The position numbers were made by a program, and so were the translations under genes. The notes below the pieces were generated by a model. It had not been told where the DNA came from. It searched no databases and saw only the letters and a program-made list of their open reading frames with translations. Positions 34,382-44,149 of a stretch of 64,000 nucleotides of DNA are shown here, piece by piece. Position 1 is the stretch's first letter; each line of letters opens with the position of its first letter. Source of the stretch: SIG603 sp964370775 (lineage in GTDB: Bacteria > Bacillota > Clostridia > Oscillospirales > Acutalibacteraceae); assembly GCA_964370775.1 (NCBI GenBank), contig CAYJKT010000013.1, positions 8,484 through 72,483 of the forward strand, given 5' to 3'.

Positions 34382-35449
34382 TTATTTAAGGAAATCCATT
34401 AGAGAAGACGGTAATAGTCTTGAACCCATGTTTTGAACCATGGATAAAACGGAATAGTCAATCTCTAAGCTAATTATAGCCTCTTCTTCATTTGTGCCCA
34501 TTAAATTATCTATCTTAATTTTATAAGCATCTTCCATATCAGTAAGTCTTGTTACCATTGAGTCTAGCAACTTAGTTTTTGCACCGATATCTGTAATGTT
34601 TTTGCGATATGAGTCTGAAAGGTTAAGTAAGTGAGTGTCTATCTCTCTCATAGCTTCTTCGTTTTCAGTATCTATCGCTTTTTCTAAATCATTTAGTATG
34701 TTAAATATATTGTTAGGTTGTCCATCAGATGCAACTCCAAAACCAAAAACATCCATACCACTGTAGTTAACTTGGAAAACGCTTTGTTCGTCGATTTGGT
34801 CTTCCTTAATTTTTATGCCCAAACCAACGTCCATATATACGTCTTCGTCCATTGGAACAGGAACAGGCTCGTCAGCTGCATTTAGATAATAGTAAGAACC
34901 AGCTTTAATAGGGTCGTCGCTAAATGGTGAAACCATTTCAGTATCTGCTCTTAAAATTTTGTCAACATCAATTCCGTTGTATAATAAGTTTCCGTTTGTT
35001 GAATGTTGAGTAAATGGTGCATTTGTACTAGAGTTAGAACCACCATACAAAAATTTATCACCATATTTTGTGTTAGCATAAGTCAAAACTTGTTCTTTCA
35101 AATTGCGTATTTCAGTAGCGATTATATCCCTAGCAGCACCTTCAGTTGTATCGTTCATAGCTTTAACATTAAGTTCGTGCGCTTGTGTTAAAATGTCACT
35201 AATGTTCATCATAACATCTTCAACAACAGTTAGCTCGTCGCTAATTGTCTCAACATTTTCACGTTGGGTTTGTGTTTTATATAAGTCGTTTCTAGAATAC
35301 AAAACCTTTGTACCAGAAGCCACGTCCTCGTCCATGTTAATAAAACGATTACCAGAAGATAACTGGTTGTTTGTTTTTGCAACATTATTTTTAGCAGTGA
35401 ACAAATTATCTAAATATGTTCTAGCAGTAGTTTTATCTGCAACTCTCAT
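34382..35449 (-). CDS. flgL: Flagellar hook-filament junction protein FlgL
   Basis: A 355-residue junction protein. The N-terminal flagellin-like helix (TTARTYLDNLFTAKNNVAKTNNQLSSG) and the C-terminal helix (AIISLEIDYSVLSMVQNMGSRLLPSSLMDFL) form the D0 coiled coil. GDKFLYGGSNSSTNAPF is a conserved FlgL/flagellin-type strand. It follows flgK by 32 bases. Confidence 0.93.
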   Translation of the reverse strand: MRVADKTTARTYLDNLFTAKNNVAKTNNQLSSGNRFINMDEDVASGTKVLYSRNDLYKTQTQRENVETISDELTVVEDVMMNISDILTQAHELNVKAMNDTTEGAARDIIATEIRNLKEQVLTYANTKYGDKFLYGGSNSSTNAPFTQHSTNGNLLYNGIDVDKILRADTEMVSPFSDDPIKAGSYYYLNAADEPVPVPMDEDVYMDVGLGIKIKEDQIDEQSVFQVNYSGMDVFGFGVASDGQPNNIFNILNDLEKAIDTENEEAMREIDTHLLNLSDSYRKNITDIGAKTKLLDSMVTRLTDMEDAYKIKIDNLMGTNEEEAIISLEIDYSVLSMVQNMGSRLLPSSLMDFLK

Positions 35450-35481
35450 AATATAATTCTCCTATCTATATTGGAATATCA

Positions 35482-37017
35482 TTATAGTCCTACAAGACCT
35501 GTTCTATTAATTATTACATCTAGTATCTCGTCCATAACTGTCATAACACGTGCTGCTGCTTCGTAAGACTTTTGGAATTTTAGCATATTCGCTGTTTCCT
35601 CATCACTACTTACACCAGAGATAGAGTCTCTTTGGTCTAGGAAGTCGTTAGAGATTTGAGCATACGCATCTTGTCTACCTGAGTGGAAAGCGATATCGCT
35701 ACCCAAAGTACCTACCATGTTAACAACAAAGTCAGAGAAAGAGCCTGAATAAGTTTCGCCATAGCTTACAAAGTCATTTTCAGCAGTTGTCAGTTTAGTT
35801 GCAAGCTTTAAAGCGTAATCTTCAACATTTTCGTCTTCGTTATATATAAAGTAACTAGCACCAGCGTTTAGCCAGTCTTCGCTAAGTCCAATATTTGCAG
35901 CTGATAAAATATCATCTGTAGTTGCACCAAGTAAAGTTTTATAAACTATATCACCGTCAGCATCTTTCATAGGCTCGCCTGTAGTTTCATCATAAAACGG
36001 AATAGTGCTGTTAGCAACATCTACTAATTCAAAAGCAAAAGTATTTAAAACACTTTTGTAATATGGAATACCACGTTGTAGCTCGTCTCCGTTTGTCTCA
36101 ACATTTGCGCCTTTACCATTTAGAAAGTGTATAGCTGAAATAAGAGAGCCGTTAGTTGTGCTGATTGTCTCGTTGTTGCTTGCCCAGCTGATGTCGATAG
36201 TGCTATCCTCATTGATATTAAGAGCTAGAGAGTCGCTGTCAGTTCCTGAAACCAAGGTGTGCTGACCAAACTCAACATCTATCATACCATTTGAGTGATT
36301 AACAACATTGATATTACCATAGCTTGCAAGTTCATCTAACAACATGTTACGTTCGTCAAACAACTCGTTAGGACCATAATTCTCGTTATCAGAATTCATA
36401 AGAATGGTAGTATCTTTGCTAATAATATCGTTTAAGTGAGCAATTCTTGCAGCAATGTCATTTATATTGTCTACATCAACTTCTAAATCAATAGCATATT
36501 CACCAGCAATGTTTGTAAGGTTAGCGTCTAATTGATTTAAAACTTGAGTTATGTTTTTGAAAGATGACATTACTAAGTTTGCTTGTGCGTCCATAGTAGG
36601 GTCTTGAATAAAAGAGTTGAGGTCGGTGTACAAACTGTTGATTGCACCAAAAAGTCCGTCCTCACTTGTAATATCAGCACCGTCTCCCAAAGATACTTGA
36701 ATATCTTGCAAGATTTGTGCTGCTTGTGCGTGGTAAGAAGTGTTACCATATTCTTCTCTAAAACGTTTGTCTAATAGCTCGTCTCTTGTTTGTGCAACAC
36801 CTAAAGCTTCAACACCTTGTCCCATTGCAGGGATTGGATTATACGAAACTCTGTTAGCACTAGAATAAAGTGCAAGAGCTGCTACGTCTACGTTTTGTCT
36901 TGTGTAACCAACTGTGTTAACGTTGGATAAGTTGTGTCCTACTATATCAAGTGCTTTTTGGTTTACATAAATTGCAGATTTTGCAGTTTCAAAACCCATA
37001 AAAGTTGATCTAACCAT
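35482..37017 (-). CDS. flgK: Flagellar hook-associated protein FlgK
   Basis: A 511-residue junction protein between hook and filament. It begins FMGFETAKSAIYVNQKALDIVGHNLSNVNTVGYTRQ, the rod/hook N-terminal motif, and ends ETANMLKFQKSYEAAARVMTVMDEILDVIINRTG, typical of FlgK. Length is normal. It is preceded by flgM and flgN, its own chaperone. Confidence 0.95.
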   Translation of the reverse strand: MVRSTFMGFETAKSAIYVNQKALDIVGHNLSNVNTVGYTRQNVDVAALALYSSANRVSYNPIPAMGQGVEALGVAQTRDELLDKRFREEYGNTSYHAQAAQILQDIQVSLGDGADITSEDGLFGAINSLYTDLNSFIQDPTMDAQANLVMSSFKNITQVLNQLDANLTNIAGEYAIDLEVDVDNINDIAARIAHLNDIISKDTTILMNSDNENYGPNELFDERNMLLDELASYGNINVVNHSNGMIDVEFGQHTLVSGTDSDSLALNINEDSTIDISWASNNETISTTNGSLISAIHFLNGKGANVETNGDELQRGIPYYKSVLNTFAFELVDVANSTIPFYDETTGEPMKDADGDIVYKTLLGATTDDILSAANIGLSEDWLNAGASYFIYNEDENVEDYALKLATKLTTAENDFVSYGETYSGSFSDFVVNMVGTLGSDIAFHSGRQDAYAQISNDFLDQRDSISGVSSDEETANMLKFQKSYEAAARVMTVMDEILDVIINRTGLVGL

Positions 37018-37041
37018 GAATAGCCTCCTGTATTTTTAAGA

Positions 37042-37512
37042 TTATATCTTTGAACTATATGTACCAGTTACATTACGCTTTTTTTGACCACTAGCAGAAT
37101 ACATTCCACCAGTTGAGGTTTGAACAGGAACATTGTCTGCTCCCAAAAGTCTAAGTTCAGCCCCTGCTATATCCGTGCTTGTTTTGCTTAGAGTTTTTAG
37201 GTCTCCTATTTTTAAAGCTAGTTTTTCAAAATGAGGAAGTAAAAAAGCTTTTTCTTCTTTAGTTACAGATGCTAAAACTTCTGTCATGGTTAAGTTTTCA
37301 TAACCAGCTTCGTTTTGAGCAGATAATCGAACTTTCTCCAAAGCTTCTAGCTTCATTGTATATGCTTGCTGTGTGTGGGATAGCTTTTCTATTTCATCTA
37401 GCTTATATTCAAGCAAAGCTTTACGCTTTACATGTTCAAGTTCGCACATTTCTTCAATCTGCATGGTTAAGTTAGATGTCGCCTCTGCTAAACGAGTAAT
37501 ACATTCGTTCAT
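37042..37512 (-). CDS. flgN: FlgN-type export chaperone
   Basis: A 156-residue helical protein that would escort FlgK and FlgL to the export gate. It starts MNECITRLAEATSNLTMQIEEMCELEHVKRKALLE, a FlgN-like coiled coil. The start at 37512 is chosen because GGAGGT lies four bases upstream; an ATG at 37524 overlaps that site. The order flgM-flgN-flgK-flgL is standard. Confidence 0.85.
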   Translation of the reverse strand: MNECITRLAEATSNLTMQIEEMCELEHVKRKALLEYKLDEIEKLSHTQQAYTMKLEALEKVRLSAQNEAGYENLTMTEVLASVTKEEKAFLLPHFEKLALKIGDLKTLSKTSTDIAGAELRLLGADNVPVQTSTGGMYSASGQKKRNVTGTYSSKI

Positions 37513-37523
37513 GTTTACCTCCA

Positions 37524-37853
37524 TTATAGCTTATGACCGCAAATTTTATTTATCATAGCATCTGCTATCTCTGTTCCGCTAACAGGACAGTTGTCGCCAC
37601 TATATTTTAGTTTAAGTTCATCTACTTTAGAATGATTAACACTTTCTGTTACCTTAGATTGAATAGCATAATCTTTCATAACTGAATTTAAGTTAGACTT
37701 AAAAGAAGCTTCTGAACTAAAACTTACTGTATCTGTAGTAGCTGCAACGCTAGTGTTAGTTTCTGGGTTTTGTGTGCTATTTGATGTGGGTTTGTTAATA
37801 GCGTTATTTTTTTGATACAATTTAGATGCATCAAAGATTGATTTAATCTCCAT
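37524..37853 (-). CDS. flgM: Anti-sigma-28 factor FlgM
   Basis: A 109-residue negative regulator that holds sigma-28 (encoded at 58.7 kb) until the hook is complete and FlgM is exported. The N-terminus is Asn/Thr-rich and disordered; the TVSFSSEA motif and C-terminal helices (VDELKLKYSGDNCPVSGTEIADAMINKI) are typical. First gene of the minus-strand late operon; GGAGGG precedes the ATG. Confidence 0.9.
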   Translation of the reverse strand: MEIKSIFDASKLYQKNNAINKPTSNSTQNPETNTSVAATTDTVSFSSEASFKSNLNSVMKDYAIQSKVTESVNHSKVDELKLKYSGDNCPVSGTEIADAMINKICGHKL

Positions 37854-38074
37854 ATATTTTCCCTCCGTATCGAAATGTTGTATTTTAAGAAATAAAACTT
37901 GCCTAAGTGTGCAAATCCATTAGTTAGTATGAAAAGTTTAAACATTGTTAACTGAAACGAGCAGATTGAACCACTAAATTAAAGTTACAATATATTTATT
38001 CAATGAAAATTCAAAAAGTAAAGACTTTTTTACACATTCTTAACAATTAAATTTTGAATAAATTTTTTACAAAT

Positions 38075-38103
38075 TTGACAAAATGTAAACTAGTTATTAA
38101 TAA
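38075..38103 (+). promoter_or_regulatory. Upstream candidate promoter of the fliE operon
   Basis: TTGACA (38075) and TAATAA (38098) with a 17-bp spacer. A further TTGACA lies at 38133 with a poor -10. The gap 37854-38399 separates the two divergent flagellar operons and holds only these promoter-like sites in AT-rich DNA; no convincing sigma-28 site (TAAA-N15-GCCGATAA) is seen in either direction. Confidence 0.4.
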
Positions 38104-38251
38104 TTAATGAATGTATTAGTTTATTATTGAACTTGACAGTATTTTGCACCTAAAATTACAGTTAACTTGTACAAATATGACTAACACATTGGTATTATAA
38201 TAAACAAACATACTAAAATCGACACTTTTTGCAAATTTTAAAACTTATGTA

Positions 38252-38279
38252 TTGACATTTAGCACTATAGAGATATAAA
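38252..38279 (+). promoter_or_regulatory. Main candidate promoter of the fliE operon
   Basis: A consensus TTGACA (38252) and TATAAA (38274), 16 bp apart, lie about 120 bases before fliE. This is a sigma-A-type promoter, fitting an early flagellar operon. Confidence 0.6.
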
Positions 38280-38408
38280 ATAGATGTAAAGGTAATTTAA
38301 TTTACTTTACTATATGCAAAATTGCAATTTTGTTATAGCTAAGTAGAAAATTTATAATAAAAATGCACAAAAAATTATGAGAATAAAGAATAAAGAGAGG
38401 TGTTAGAT

Positions 38409-38720
38409 TTGAACAACTTAATTACATCGATTTCTTCGATTGAACCGATGAAATTTGGGTATGATGTCAAAGAGGCTACTAGCGAACAAAACAGTGCGGA
38501 AATACCTTTTTCTAGCATACTAAGTGATGTTATCCAGCAAACAACAGAACTGCAAGCGGTAAGTGAAGCAGATACTAATGCTTTGTTGTTGGGAGATACT
38601 GATAACCTAGCACAAGTCCAAATAAACTCAATGAAAGCAGAAGCTATGTTGCAAACAACTGTACAACTAACAACTAGAGCGGTGAATGCTTATAAAGAGA
38701 TTATGTCTATGCAAATTTAA
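38409..38720 (+). CDS. fliE: Flagellar MS-ring/rod junction protein FliE
   Basis: A 103-residue adaptor that joins the MS ring to the rod. The C-terminal half (LAQVQINSMKAEAMLQTTVQLTTRAVNAYKEIMSMQI) is the conserved FliE helix pair. GAGAGGTG is best spaced for the TTG at 38409; a GTG at 38400 overlaps it. First gene of the long plus-strand flagellar operon. Confidence 0.9.
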   Translation: MNNLITSISSIEPMKFGYDVKEATSEQNSAEIPFSSILSDVIQQTTELQAVSEADTNALLLGDTDNLAQVQINSMKAEAMLQTTVQLTTRAVNAYKEIMSMQI

Positions 38721-38770
38721 ATTTGATATAGTTAACAATAGCAAGGAAGTACAGTAGGAATGGGGAACTT

Positions 38771-40390
38771 ATGAAGGAAAAAGTGTTGGGAGTTTGGAGG
38801 AAGGTATTAGAGCTACTAAAAAATACAGTTGTGCGGATAGTAGCGATAGCGTTAGCGGTGACGCTGGTAATAACTATAATCGTAACTTTAACCCTTACTA
38901 ACTCTAAGGGTTATGTTCAGCTTTATACAGGTGTGACAGATCCGACAGAGGTAAGCGAAGTTTATAGCGAGCTTAGGTTAATGGGGGCAGATGTTAAACT
39001 AGGGGAAAACAACGAAATACTCGTGCTAGATGAGGAGTACGATATTTGGTTGATTTTGCTTGCAGAAAAAGGTTATCCAAAAACAGGTGCACCAGCGTAT
39101 GATATTATTTTGAATAATGCTGGTCTTACAACCACAGAAATGCAGTATGAACAACTGGTGTTAAGCGGTTTGCAAGACAGATTACAGGAAACGATTGCTC
39201 GTATAAATGGTGTGCAAGCCGCAATTGTTAACCTGAATTTGGCAGATGATACTGAATATGTTTGGGAAAACGTACAGGATGATATGCAAAGCACGGCGGG
39301 TGTTATGTTAACATTGAACGACGGAGTAACGTTGAGTCCCGTTCAAGTTACATCTATCAAAAACTTGGTTAGCTCTAGTGTGTCTTATTTAGCACCTGAG
39401 AATGTAGTGGTTATTGACTCTAAAACTTCTTTAGAGCTCTTAGGAGTAGAGCTAGAAGAGCTGGAAGATGGCGAAGAGGATAACGAGATTAGCTATGCTG
39501 AGAACCTAGAGTTTGAGAAAATGGTTCAAAGTCAGATAGAAGAAAATGTAGAAAAATTGCTCTCTGCAAGATATGGCGAAGATGGTGTAGTGGCATCTGC
39601 AAAAGTAACTATCGACTACGATAAAATGATATCCGAACAGCTTGATTTGCTGGAAGATGAAGAAGGTAATGGATACGCTACAAACGTTGAAATAGAAGCA
39701 GAATTAGGCACTGAGGATCAAGATATTTCTGATGTTGTTGGTGAAGAAAATAACACTGATATTCCAGAATATCCTGTAGGTGGTTTAGACGAAGACGAAG
39801 CTACATATTATCGCTCTAATTACGAGATAGATTACGGATATTTAAAAACTCAAATTGAGAGTGGACAAGCAGAGATTTCTAGAGCTACTATTTCTGTAAT
39901 GGTAGACGAAGAAAACTTAGACGCTGGCACAAAAGATGAGCTAATTACAGCAGTGGCGATGGCTACAGATATACCGATAGAATTAATATCAGTAACATCT
40001 TATGACCGTGCAGCAGTTGAGCCAGAAGTTGTAGAGCCAGAGAAGATTGTTCCAGAAAATATAACAGAATTTGTGTTTATGTATTTGGAATTATTGGTTG
40101 CAGTAGCATTTGGTTTAATTCTATTAATCATAGCTATAATCATTCTAATAGGACGCAGAAAACGCAGAAAACAACGTGAAAAAGAAGAAGCTTTATTAAG
40201 AGCAGAAGAAGAAGAAAAACGTCGTAAAGAAGAAGAAATTGATGAGTATAAAAAACAATTAGCTAGTGTTGCACAAACAGATGATGATGCTAAGAAAGAA
40301 GTAATCGTTGAAGAAATTAGAGACTTCGCTGACCAAAATCCAGAGATAACAGCAGGTTTAATTCGTTCATGGTTAAAGGAAGAAGGGTGA
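38771..40390 (+). CDS. fliF: Flagellar MS-ring protein FliF
   Basis: A 539-residue membrane protein forming the MS ring. Transmembrane helices lie near residues 18-38 and 440-462, with the large periplasmic ring-building region between (YDIWLILLAEKGYPKTG, YEQLVLSGLQDRLQETIARINGV). The cytoplasmic tail is highly charged and ends in the FliG-binding segment AGLIRSWLKEEG. The stop is followed closely by the fliG start. Confidence 0.95.
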   Translation: MKEKVLGVWRKVLELLKNTVVRIVAIALAVTLVITIIVTLTLTNSKGYVQLYTGVTDPTEVSEVYSELRLMGADVKLGENNEILVLDEEYDIWLILLAEKGYPKTGAPAYDIILNNAGLTTTEMQYEQLVLSGLQDRLQETIARINGVQAAIVNLNLADDTEYVWENVQDDMQSTAGVMLTLNDGVTLSPVQVTSIKNLVSSSVSYLAPENVVVIDSKTSLELLGVELEELEDGEEDNEISYAENLEFEKMVQSQIEENVEKLLSARYGEDGVVASAKVTIDYDKMISEQLDLLEDEEGNGYATNVEIEAELGTEDQDISDVVGEENNTDIPEYPVGGLDEDEATYYRSNYEIDYGYLKTQIESGQAEISRATISVMVDEENLDAGTKDELITAVAMATDIPIELISVTSYDRAAVEPEVVEPEKIVPENITEFVFMYLELLVAVAFGLILLIIAIIILIGRRKRRKQREKEEALLRAEEEEKRRKEEEIDEYKKQLASVAQTDDDAKKEVIVEEIRDFADQNPEITAGLIRSWLKEEG

Positions 40391-40394
40391 TATT

Positions 40395-41429
40395 TTGGCT
40401 GGTTCAAACACAAAAAATGCTAGTGGACCAAAGTGGACTTCCGTAAGCAAAGCGGCTGCTGTTATGATAGCGCTTGGTGCGAACAATGCAGCGAAAGTAT
40501 ATAGCCACTTGAACGAAGAAGAAGTCGAAATGCTGTCCATTGAGATTGCAAAACTAAAGAAAATAGACCCCGATAAAATGAAAGAAGTAGTTGATGATTT
40601 TTATGGGTTGTGCGTAACTCAAAAAATCATCACCGAAGACGGTGCTCTGTATGCACAAATGGTTTTGGAAAAAGCGTTTGGCTCTGACAAAGCTGCTTCA
40701 TATATGCAACGTGTTTCCGTAGCTATGAAAACAAGAGCATTTGAGTTTATCAGAAAAGCAAATTACAAAAACTTAATGATAATGCTTCAAAACGAGCATC
40801 CTCAAACAATTGCTTTCGTTTTATCTTACGCAAAGGCAGAACAAACTTCCAAAATTATTGCAGAACTACCAAAAGACATACAATTTGATGTTATTAGAAG
40901 AATTGCTACAATATATAGTGTTTCTCCTGAAATTGTAGGAATTATAGAAAAAGTGCTAGAGAAAAGGTTCTCTGCAGTTGTTGCTGTTGATATGACAGAA
41001 ATCGGTGGTATTAACTATGTTGCTGATATTATGAACCACACAGACAGAACAACTGAAAAATATATCTTTGACGAACTTGGTAAGCATGAGCCAGAGCTTA
41101 CAGAAGAAATTAGAAAACTTATGTTTGTATTTGAAGATATTATCAAGCTTGACGATATGGCTGTCCAACGTGTATTAAGAGACGTAGATGTAAGGCAACT
41201 TGCAATTGCTATTAAAGGTTCTAATGAAGAAGTTAAGAATATGTTGCTTGGAAATGTTAGTGCTAGAGCACGTGAGTCTATACTTGAGGATATTCAATAT
41301 CTTAGAAATGTTAGACTTAAAGACGTTGAAGAAGCACAACAAAATATTGTTAATATCATTCGTGCTCTTGAGGAAACAGGTGAGATAGTTGTGTCTCGTG
41401 GAGGAGAGGATGACGTAATAATTGCCTAG
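40395..41429 (+). CDS. fliG: Flagellar motor switch protein FliG
   Basis: A 344-residue rotor protein that generates torque with MotA. N-terminal FliF-binding domain (KAAAVMIALG), middle domain with EHPQTIAFVLSYAKAEQTSKI, and the C-terminal charged torque helix (DDMAVQRVLRDVDVRQLAIAIKG) are all present. Start is TTG with AGGGTGA upstream, overlapping the fliF stop region. Overlaps fliH by 8 bp. Confidence 0.95.
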   Translation: MAGSNTKNASGPKWTSVSKAAAVMIALGANNAAKVYSHLNEEEVEMLSIEIAKLKKIDPDKMKEVVDDFYGLCVTQKIITEDGALYAQMVLEKAFGSDKAASYMQRVSVAMKTRAFEFIRKANYKNLMIMLQNEHPQTIAFVLSYAKAEQTSKIIAELPKDIQFDVIRRIATIYSVSPEIVGIIEKVLEKRFSAVVAVDMTEIGGINYVADIMNHTDRTTEKYIFDELGKHEPELTEEIRKLMFVFEDIIKLDDMAVQRVLRDVDVRQLAIAIKGSNEEVKNMLLGNVSARARESILEDIQYLRNVRLKDVEEAQQNIVNIIRALEETGEIVVSRGGEDDVIIA

Positions 41430-42276
41430 TATAATTAAGAGCAGAGGCGTCGTTCCTCTGTCAGAAAATGTTGTTATTCCAGAATATTCGTTAGAGTATA
41501 GGATTGAAAATGGTGAAATCATTTTCGAGAGTCTAGATGGCGAAAATATCAGGATGAAAGTAGAAGAAAATTTAGACGAAGAAATAGACGAAACCGAAGA
41601 AAGAGAGCAAGAGACTCAAGGTGAATTTGTTGAAGCTTATGTACACGAGGATATCGTGATAGGAGAAGAAATAAGCGAAGAAACAGAACACGAAACTGTT
41701 GAAGTTCAAAAAGAACCCCCACAGTTAACAGAAGAAGACATTAAAGAACTATATAAAGATGAATTTCTTGCCTTAGCAGAAGAAGCTAAAGAAGAAGCAT
41801 ATAAAAAAGCGTATGAAGATGCTTATAGAACAGCTTACAGAGAAGCGATAGCTAAAAGAAAAGGCGAGCTTGAAGAATGTGTTAAAGGTGTTGATAAAAG
41901 CCTTGACCGCTTGCAAAAAGACCAACAAGAATTTATGGTTAAATATGCAAATGAGCTTAAATTTTTGGCTATTGATGTAGCAGAAAAAATGATTATGCAA
42001 AAGATTAATGAAGATGAAATGATACTTGAAAAACTGGTGGTTTCCACTATTTCAGGAATTAAGAAAACTTCTTGGTTTGATGTCGAAATATCAGAGAATT
42101 TGGTAGGTTTGGTAGAAAAAATACGTAAGGATTTAGAGATGTATCATGGCATAGCAACGGTTACTCCGATAAGTGGAGAAAACGATATTGTTAGAGTAAA
42201 CACAGAAGAAAGCACTGTTGTGAATACAATTTCTACACAAGCTGAAAATTTGAGAAAGTTATTTGAAAACAGTTAG
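41422..42276 (+). CDS. fliH: Flagellar export ATPase regulator FliH
   Basis: A 284-residue stator of the export ATPase FliI. Residues about 45-105 are strongly acidic and probably disordered. A helical stretch at about 120-150 has an A-Y repeat every four residues (EEAYKKAYEDAYRTAYREA), in the place of the GxxxG repeats of other FliH proteins. The C-terminal globular domain binds FliI. The start is TTG inside the end of fliG; the ribosome-binding site is not well spaced. Confidence 0.88.
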   Translation: MPSIIKSRGVVPLSENVVIPEYSLEYRIENGEIIFESLDGENIRMKVEENLDEEIDETEEREQETQGEFVEAYVHEDIVIGEEISEETEHETVEVQKEPPQLTEEDIKELYKDEFLALAEEAKEEAYKKAYEDAYRTAYREAIAKRKGELEECVKGVDKSLDRLQKDQQEFMVKYANELKFLAIDVAEKMIMQKINEDEMILEKLVVSTISGIKKTSWFDVEISENLVGLVEKIRKDLEMYHGIATVTPISGENDIVRVNTEESTVVNTISTQAENLRKLFENS

Positions 42277-42288
42277 GAGGCGTAAAGT

Positions 42289-43617
42289 ATGGATATGGCT
42301 AGTGTGCTTGACATGTTAGATACATCTAAATATGAGAGAATAATTAGCGTATCCGACTTAAGGTCTTTTGAAGGTAAGGTTAGCAAGATACAAGGAATGA
42401 CAATTGAAGCAACAGGCTTGACATGTGGAATTGGCGATATTTGTAGAATTATCACGAAGTCAAAAAACACCTTGCTTTGCGAAGTTGTTGGTGTATCTGG
42501 CAAAACATCATTTTTAATGCCATATAGAGAGACTGAAGATATAGGTTATGGTTGTGCAGTTATTAACACAGGTGAAAAACTGAGAATTTGGGTAAGCGAA
42601 AAACTTATTGGCAGAACAGTTAATGCACTGTGTAAACCGATTGACGACCTAGGTGATATAGACGATGGTGAAGCGATGTCGATAAACGGTATCGCTGAAA
42701 ATCCTTTAAAAAGACCACCTATAACAGAAGTCATGGAGATTGGAGTTAAAGCTATTGATGGTATGTTAACCATTGGTAAAGGGCAAAGAATAGGCATTTT
42801 TGCAGGTTCTGGTGTAGGTAAAAGTACACTTATGGGAATGATTGCAAGAAATGTTAAAGCAGATGTAAATGTTATAGCGCTTGTTGGTGAAAGAGGACGT
42901 GAGGTTGTTGAGTTCATCAACAGAGAACTAGGCCCTGAGGGACTTAAAAGGTCTGTGTTGGTAGTTGCAACATCTGACCAACCAGCAATGATGAGATATA
43001 AATGTGCACAAACTGCAACAGCAGTAGCAGAGTATTTTCAAAGGCAAGGTAAAGATGTACTCTTTATGATGGATAGCTTAACAAGATTTGCCATGACTCA
43101 AAGAGAGATAGGACTGAATGTTGGAGAAGTCCCTGTTGCTAGGGGATATACTCCATCAATTTATTCGGAGCTTCCTAAACTTCTTGAAAGAGCAGGTAAC
43201 TTTGAAAAAGGCTCTATAACAGGAATATACACAGTTTTGGTGGAAGGCGATGATACCAATGAACCAGTATCTGATACCGTTAGAGGTATTATAGACGGAC
43301 ACATAATTTTATCAAGACAAATTGCAGCAAAAAACCACTATCCAGCAATTGATGTGCTGAACAGCATAAGCCGTTTAATGAACACAATAGTTGATAAAGA
43401 ACAAAAAGTTTTGGCTGACAGCATAAGAAATATGTTATCAGTATATAAAGAAAACGAAGACTTAGTAGCGATTGGAGCGTATAAAAGTGGTGCTAACCCA
43501 GCGCTTGACCAAGCGATTGCAAGGCTAGATAAAATGAATGAGTTTTTAATGCAAAAAGTTGAAGAACCATTTAGATATGAAGAAATGTTAGAAGCTATGA
43601 AAGAAGTAGTTACATAA
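42289..43617 (+). CDS. fliI: Flagellum-specific ATP synthase FliI
   Basis: A 442-residue F1-beta-like ATPase energising type III export. Walker A is AGSGVGKST, Walker B lies in DVLFMMDSLTRFAMTQREI, and GLNVGEVPVARGYTPSIYSELPKLLERAG is the family signature. AGGAGG precedes the ATG. Sits in the fliH-fliI-fliJ order. Confidence 0.96.
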   Translation: MDMASVLDMLDTSKYERIISVSDLRSFEGKVSKIQGMTIEATGLTCGIGDICRIITKSKNTLLCEVVGVSGKTSFLMPYRETEDIGYGCAVINTGEKLRIWVSEKLIGRTVNALCKPIDDLGDIDDGEAMSINGIAENPLKRPPITEVMEIGVKAIDGMLTIGKGQRIGIFAGSGVGKSTLMGMIARNVKADVNVIALVGERGREVVEFINRELGPEGLKRSVLVVATSDQPAMMRYKCAQTATAVAEYFQRQGKDVLFMMDSLTRFAMTQREIGLNVGEVPVARGYTPSIYSELPKLLERAGNFEKGSITGIYTVLVEGDDTNEPVSDTVRGIIDGHIILSRQIAAKNHYPAIDVLNSISRLMNTIVDKEQKVLADSIRNMLSVYKENEDLVAIGAYKSGANPALDQAIARLDKMNEFLMQKVEEPFRYEEMLEAMKEVVT

Positions 43618-43657
43618 AGTTAGATTTAAAAGTTGTATTTGAAATAAGGAGATTGAT

Positions 43658-44110
43658 ATGAAAAAATTTAGTTTTTCCTTAGATAAGTTACATCATTATA
43701 AAGAGCAGGTGTTAGACTCAGAGAAAAACGAGCTTTTAATGATGATAAGGACAAAAGATAACCTTGTAGAAGAGATAACGAGATTAGAGCATTTTAGAGT
43801 AGATAAAAAACGTGAGCTTTCTGAAAAACAAAGAGTTGGCATAAATGTTAGTGATACAATGTCTTACACTTTTATGATAGACAACGCTAAACATCAGCTA
43901 AATGATATGTACCAAGAGCTTGCAAAAAAAGAGATAGAGATAAACAAGCAAAAAATTGTTGTCACTAATAAATCGACAGAAGTAAAAGCCTTAGATAAAT
44001 TAGAGGACAAACAAAAGAGCGAATATAACAAAGAAGTTATTAAAGAAATGGATAATGATATTTCAGAGTTTGTTTCATCACTTTCTGCTCATAACAGAGC
44101 AAAAAGTTAA
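43658..44110 (+). CDS. fliJ: Flagellar export protein FliJ
   Basis: A 150-residue coiled-coil protein that resembles the gamma stalk of F1 and sits in the FliI hexamer. It starts FSFSLDKLHHYKEQVLDSEKNE and is almost entirely heptad-like and charged. Position after fliI supports the call. Confidence 0.87.
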   Translation: MKKFSFSLDKLHHYKEQVLDSEKNELLMMIRTKDNLVEEITRLEHFRVDKKRELSEKQRVGINVSDTMSYTFMIDNAKHQLNDMYQELAKKEIEINKQKIVVTNKSTEVKALDKLEDKQKSEYNKEVIKEMDNDISEFVSSLSAHNRAKS

Positions 44111-44149
44111 TATAGATGAAAAAATTAATTAAGGAGGTGAAATAATTAA

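Noticed and set aside
37854..38399. Sigma-28 promoter between the divergent flagellar operons
   Set aside because: A TAAA and a CGATA occur upstream of flgM, but their spacing is about 9-11 bases rather than 15, and the CGATA abuts the ribosome-binding site.
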